A stretch of DNA of 8,772 nucleotides from Pseudomonadota bacterium (GTDB lineage: Bacteria; Pseudomonadota; Alphaproteobacteria; UBA8366; GCA-2717185): assembly GCA_027619655.1 (NCBI GenBank), contig JAQCHR010000120.1:1-8772 (forward strand). Direction: 5' to 3'. The stretch's first letter is position 1; the number at the start of each line of letters is the position of its first letter. The position numbers and the translations under genes are program-made. A model generated the notes under the pieces. It was given only the letters and a program-made list of their open reading frames with translations, ran no database searches and was not told the DNA's origin. Positions 6,392 through 8,772 of the stretch are shown one piece after another.

Positions 6392-7079
6392 AATTGCCAA
6401 GGATGATGCGGGTCAGTTCGTCCGGGGTGCTGAGCATCGGGTAATGGCCGGTGTCGATGACATGCCAGCGCGCCTTCAGCCGGTCCGCCGCGCGGCGCTG
6501 ATGCGCCTCGCCCGGGTTTTCCGCCTGCGGACACCAGATGACATCGGCGTCCCATTCCTGATCCCAGAATTTCGGCAGCTTGACTGGCTGGGTGAAGACA
6601 AGAATCGGGTGCAGCGTGATCCGGTCCAGCGCCCAGTTGCCGATTTCGGGATCAAGCGACTTGAGCAGCCGGCCACCCGCATCCTCGCGGGTGGGACCGA
6701 GCGCGAGGTCGGTATTGATCGACGCGGGGCGGGTCACGATATCGCGGATTTTTTCGCCGTCGAACAGCGCCAGCGCATCGGCGAAGACCAGCCGACTGAT
6801 CCGGTCCCGCGCCAGTTCGGCGAGTTTGGCCATGATCATGCCGCCGGCGGAGGCGCCGACCAGCACGACATCCTCCAGGTCCTCGTAATACAGGAATTTC
6901 GCCAGTTCCTCGGCCTGCGATTCGACCGTGATGCCGGCGCGAACCTGGTCGGCGCGTTCGCCGCAGCCGTCCAGCGACGGCGCGAAGACGAGATGGCCCG
7001 CGGCGCGCAGCCGCGTCGCCACGGGCTTCCATATCCAACCGCCCTGATAGGCGCCGTGGATCAGCAGAAATGTTGTCAT
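6390..7079 (-). CDS. Alpha/beta-fold hydrolase
   Basis: The 229-residue protein starts MTTFLLIHGAYQGGW, with the oxyanion-hole HGxxxGxW pattern at 8-15. The nucleophile elbow is GASAGG (75-80, Ser77), and the catalytic histidine is H212 in DTGHYPML. The acid residue is unclear; E187 is one candidate near the usual position before the cap-exit strand. The type resembles small esterases of the salicylate methylesterase/pyrethroid-hydrolase group, so hydrolysis of an ester or related small molecule is likely. The frame stays open far upstream, inside the SDR gene, but the ATG at 7079 has a GGAG ribosome site (7088-7091, 8 nt away) and gives the family N-terminus. It lies 14 bp after the SDR and 9 bp before the PanE-family gene in one operon. 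Confidence 0.9.
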   Translation of the reverse strand: MTTFLLIHGAYQGGWIWKPVATRLRAAGHLVFAPSLDGCGERADQVRAGITVESQAEELAKFLYYEDLEDVVLVGASAGGMIMAKLAELARDRISRLVFADALALFDGEKIRDIVTRPASINTDLALGPTREDAGGRLLKSLDPEIGNWALDRITLHPILVFTQPVKLPKFWDQEWDADVIWCPQAENPGEAHQRRAADRLKARWHVIDTGHYPMLSTPDELTRIILGN

Positions 7080-7093
7080 GCTGCCAGCTCCGC

Positions 7094-7885
7094 TCAGTAG
7101 TAGATGCCGGGGACGGACCCGCCATCGACGCCGATGGCCTGGCCGGTCACGGCGGAAGCCTGCGGCGAGGCGAGAAACAGAATCATCGGTGCGATATCGC
7201 TCGGCTCGACGATCCGGCCGATGGGAAAATCGGCGACAAAGGTCGCTTCGGCTTCCGCCAGGCTGACACCGAGCTGCTTGGCACGCGCTTCCAGCCGGCC
7301 GGGATACCGGTCGGTCTTGGTGAAGGGCGGGTGCACCACATTGACCGTGATGTTTTCCGGCGCGACATCGTTGCTGAAATGCTTCACGAAGGCGGTGATC
7401 GAAGAATTGCCTAATCCACTGGGCAGCGAGACCTTGCCCGCCGCGCGCGCCGCCGAACCGCCGATGCAGATGACGCGGCCGCCGCCGGCCTTGCGCAGCC
7501 AGGTCAGCACCGCGCGGCTGCAGCGCATATAGGCCAGCGTCTTGCCTTCCAGCCGCTCCATGAGCTGGGCGTCGGTGAGGGTTTCGAGCGTGCCGCTGAC
7601 CGAGGTCGAGGCATTGTTCACCAGGATGTCGACGCCGCCGAACGCCGCCGCCGATTCGTCCACGGCCCTGCTGCACCCTTCCGCGGTGAACAGGTCGGCG
7701 GCAACGGTATTCGCCTTCACGCCCAGCGCCTCGATCTCGCCCTTCACCTTGGCCAGCGCCTGCGTATCCCGGCCAACGATGGATACATTGGCCCCTTCGG
7801 CGGCGAAGGCGAGCGCGATGCCCCGCCCGATCCCCCGGTTACCGCCCGTTACGACGACAGACTTACCCTTTAGCTGCAGGTCCAT
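7094..7885 (-). CDS. Short-chain dehydrogenase/reductase (SDR) family protein, non-canonical active site
   Basis: The 263-residue protein has the SDR Rossmann fold: TGGNRGIG (13-20) for NAD(P), an acidic AADL (63-66), ILVNNAS (87-93), the helix ending SRAVLTWL (123-130), IGGS (141-144) with the conserved serine S144, and a C-terminal VTGQAIGVDGG (246-256). The classical YxxxK is missing. Where it should lie the sequence reads SGLGNSSITAF (156-166), and the classical helix-4 Asn position reads K115. The frame is intact with no sign of decay, so this is a divergent subfamily and not a pseudogene. The ATG at 7885 is preferred over a TTG at 7921, because the TTG lies inside the predicted -10 box and adds residues unlike an SDR N-terminus. 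A G-rich ribosome site is at 7893-7899. It is the first gene of the three-gene operon. Confidence 0.9.
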   Translation of the reverse strand: MDLQLKGKSVVVTGGNRGIGRGIALAFAAEGANVSIVGRDTQALAKVKGEIEALGVKANTVAADLFTAEGCSRAVDESAAAFGGVDILVNNASTSVSGTLETLTDAQLMERLEGKTLAYMRCSRAVLTWLRKAGGGRVICIGGSAARAAGKVSLPSGLGNSSITAFVKHFSNDVAPENITVNVVHPPFTKTDRYPGRLEARAKQLGVSLAEAEATFVADFPIGRIVEPSDIAPMILFLASPQASAVTGQAIGVDGGSVPGIYY

Positions 7886-8033
7886 GACCCTATCCCCCCA
7901 GTTTGTGCGAATTTGACCCAACTATAGCGCCCCATACAGGCAGCACCAACACCCCGGAAATTTCATCGCCGGCTGGCGGTTCCGGCCAAATGGCGCTATG
8001 GCATGCGCAGAAGCTCAAACGATCCGGAACATC
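7886..8033. promoter_or_regulatory. 148-bp divergent promoter region (SDR operon / flavoprotein gene)
   Basis: This spacer drives the SDR operon leftward and the flavoprotein gene rightward. The leftward promoter is listed separately. For the rightward gene a possible -35 TTGACC (7913-7918) with a poor -10 TACAGG (7935-7940, spacer 16) would overlap it; that pairing is weak. Confidence 0.4.
7921..7949 (-). promoter_or_regulatory. Candidate sigma-70-type promoter for the SDR-hydrolase-PanE operon
   Basis: On the minus strand TTGGTG (7949-7944) is separated by exactly 17 nt from TATAGT (7926-7921). The -10 matches the consensus at 5 of 6 positions and the -35 at 3 of 6. Transcription would begin near 7914, leaving a leader of about 30 nt before the ATG at 7885. 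Confidence 0.55.
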
Positions 8034-8772
8034 ATGCACCCGCACGGCCCCACACAGTTTGACGCCATCATCATCGGGGCCGGCGCGGCGGGGCTGATGT
8101 GCGCGCTGACAGCCGGTGCGCGCGGTCGACGGGTCCTGCTGCTGGATCATGCCGAGCAGGCGGGCAAGAAGATCCTGATCTCCGGCGGCGGGCGCTGCAA
8201 TTTCACCAACCTGTACTGCGCGCCGGAAAACTTCCTGTCGGGCAATCCGCATTTCTGCAAATCGGCGCTCGCCCGCTATACGCAGTACGACTTCATCGAA
8301 CTGATCGACCGGCACGGCATCGCCTGGCACGAGAAAGCCCTCGGCCAGCTGTTCTGCGACGGATCGGCCCGGGCCGTGGTCGCGATGCTGCTGGCGGAAT
8401 GCGACGCCGCCGGGGTCGATATCCGGCTCGGCCACCGGATCACCGATATCGGTCGCGGCGACTCTTTCACGGTGGACACCGATCATGGCGGGATCACGGC
8501 CGGTTCGGTCGTGCTGGCCAGCGGCGGGCTGTCGATCCCCAGGATGGGCGCCACCGGCTTCGCGCATGACATGGCGCGGAAATTCGGCCTGCCGCTGTCG
8601 GATATCCGCCCCGGGCTGGTGCCGCTGACCTTTGCCGGCGACGACCTGGAGTTCATGCGCCCGCTCAGCGGCGTCGCGCTCGATTGTGTTGCTGCCGGCG
8701 GAAACGCCACCTTTCGCGAGGCCATGCTGTTCACCCATCGCGGGCTGTCCGGCCCGGGCATCCTGCAGCTTT
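8034..8772 (+). CDS. BaiN/RdsA (HI0933/YhiN) family NAD(P)/FAD-dependent flavoprotein, 3' truncated by window end
   Basis: The 246 visible residues cover roughly the first 60% of a family that is usually about 390-400 long. The gene has no stop before the window ends. The FAD-binding GAGAAG is at 15-20 after FDAIII. The family signature GKKILISGGGRCNFTN is at 44-59. Further on come LASGGLSIPRMGATGFA (161-177), PGLVPLTF (193-200), LSGVALD (211-217) and FREAMLFTHRGLSGPGIL (228-245). The E. coli relative YhiN (RdsA) has been reported to make dihydrouridine in 23S rRNA, while gut BaiN is linked to bile-acid reduction; a housekeeping rRNA role is the likelier one here. The ATG at 8034 fits the family N-terminus and has a weak CGGAA ahead. 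An in-frame ATG at 7998 would add 12 residues. It is divergent from the SDR operon and probably functionally unrelated to it. Confidence 0.9.
   Translation, partial: MHPHGPTQFDAIIIGAGAAGLMCALTAGARGRRVLLLDHAEQAGKKILISGGGRCNFTNLYCAPENFLSGNPHFCKSALARYTQYDFIELIDRHGIAWHEKALGQLFCDGSARAVVAMLLAECDAAGVDIRLGHRITDIGRGDSFTVDTDHGGITAGSVVLASGGLSIPRMGATGFAHDMARKFGLPLSDIRPGLVPLTFAGDDLEFMRPLSGVALDCVAAGGNATFREAMLFTHRGLSGPGILQL

Noticed and set aside
5568..7100. 510-codon plus-strand open frame spanning the PanE-family and hydrolase genes
   Set aside because: It is antisense to two genes with full catalytic motifs and is a GC-driven shadow.
6390..7676. 428-residue version of the hydrolase, possibly a fusion with an N-terminal domain
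   Set aside because: The extra 199 residues lie in another frame of the SDR gene and match no domain. The ATG at 7079 has a good ribosome site and the normal family N-terminus.
7886..7921. TTG start giving 12 more residues on the SDR
   Set aside because: The TTG overlaps the predicted -10 box, and the added residues do not fit SDR N-termini. The ATG at 7885 has a G-rich ribosome site.
7890..8738. 282-codon minus-strand open frame antisense to the flavoprotein gene
   Set aside because: The plus-strand frame from 8034 carries the complete BaiN/RdsA motif series, and the minus frame has none.
1..8772. CRISPR array, tRNA/rRNA genes, insertion sequence ends, attachment sites, or defence or phage systems
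   Set aside because: I saw no regularly spaced repeats, cloverleaf-like segments, terminal inverted repeats, transposase or integrase motifs. Every gene belongs to a metabolic or transport family.

Overview
The window is a GC-rich bacterial chromosome segment. It has dense coding, G/C-ending codons, short intergenic gaps and long antisense shadow frames. The gene families and style suggest an alphaproteobacterium, perhaps of the Rhodospirillales type, but no marker here fixes the taxon. I see no rRNA, tRNA, CRISPR array, insertion sequence or phage gene. I recognise eight complete protein genes and one that runs off the right edge.

Left part (1-2959): a carboxymuconolactone-decarboxylase (CMD) family gene lies on the minus strand, downstream of a benzoylformate-decarboxylase-like thiamine-diphosphate (ThDP) enzyme. 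The CMD gene is visibly lower in GC than everything to its right. A small VOC/glyoxalase-fold gene is divergent from the ThDP enzyme gene, across 67 bp.

Middle (2951-6380): a Ldh2/malate-lactate-type NAD(P)-dependent 2-hydroxyacid dehydrogenase gene overlaps the VOC gene tail to tail by 9 bp. It is divergent from a 12-TM MFS transporter gene across 196 bp. The MFS gene converges on a ketopantoate-reductase-family gene.

Right part (5397-8772): a tight minus-strand operon reads SDR, then alpha/beta hydrolase, then ketopantoate-reductase-like dehydrogenase, with gaps of 14 and 9 bp. A candidate sigma-70-type promoter sits just ahead of the SDR. Divergent from the operon, the BaiN/RdsA (HI0933) family flavoprotein gene begins and is cut by the window end.

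Taken together (inference), the accessory part looks like a small-acid catabolic neighbourhood: an importer, two unrelated 2-hydroxyacid dehydrogenase folds, a 2-oxoacid decarboxylase-like ThDP enzyme, and auxiliary hydrolase, VOC, SDR and CMD proteins. The substrate cannot be read from the sequence. No transcription regulator is present. The most interesting points are the non-canonical active sites of the ThDP enzyme (no counterpart of the BFD His281) and of the SDR (no YxxxK motif), and the composition shift over the CMD gene. I found nothing that amounts to a clearly new biological system.
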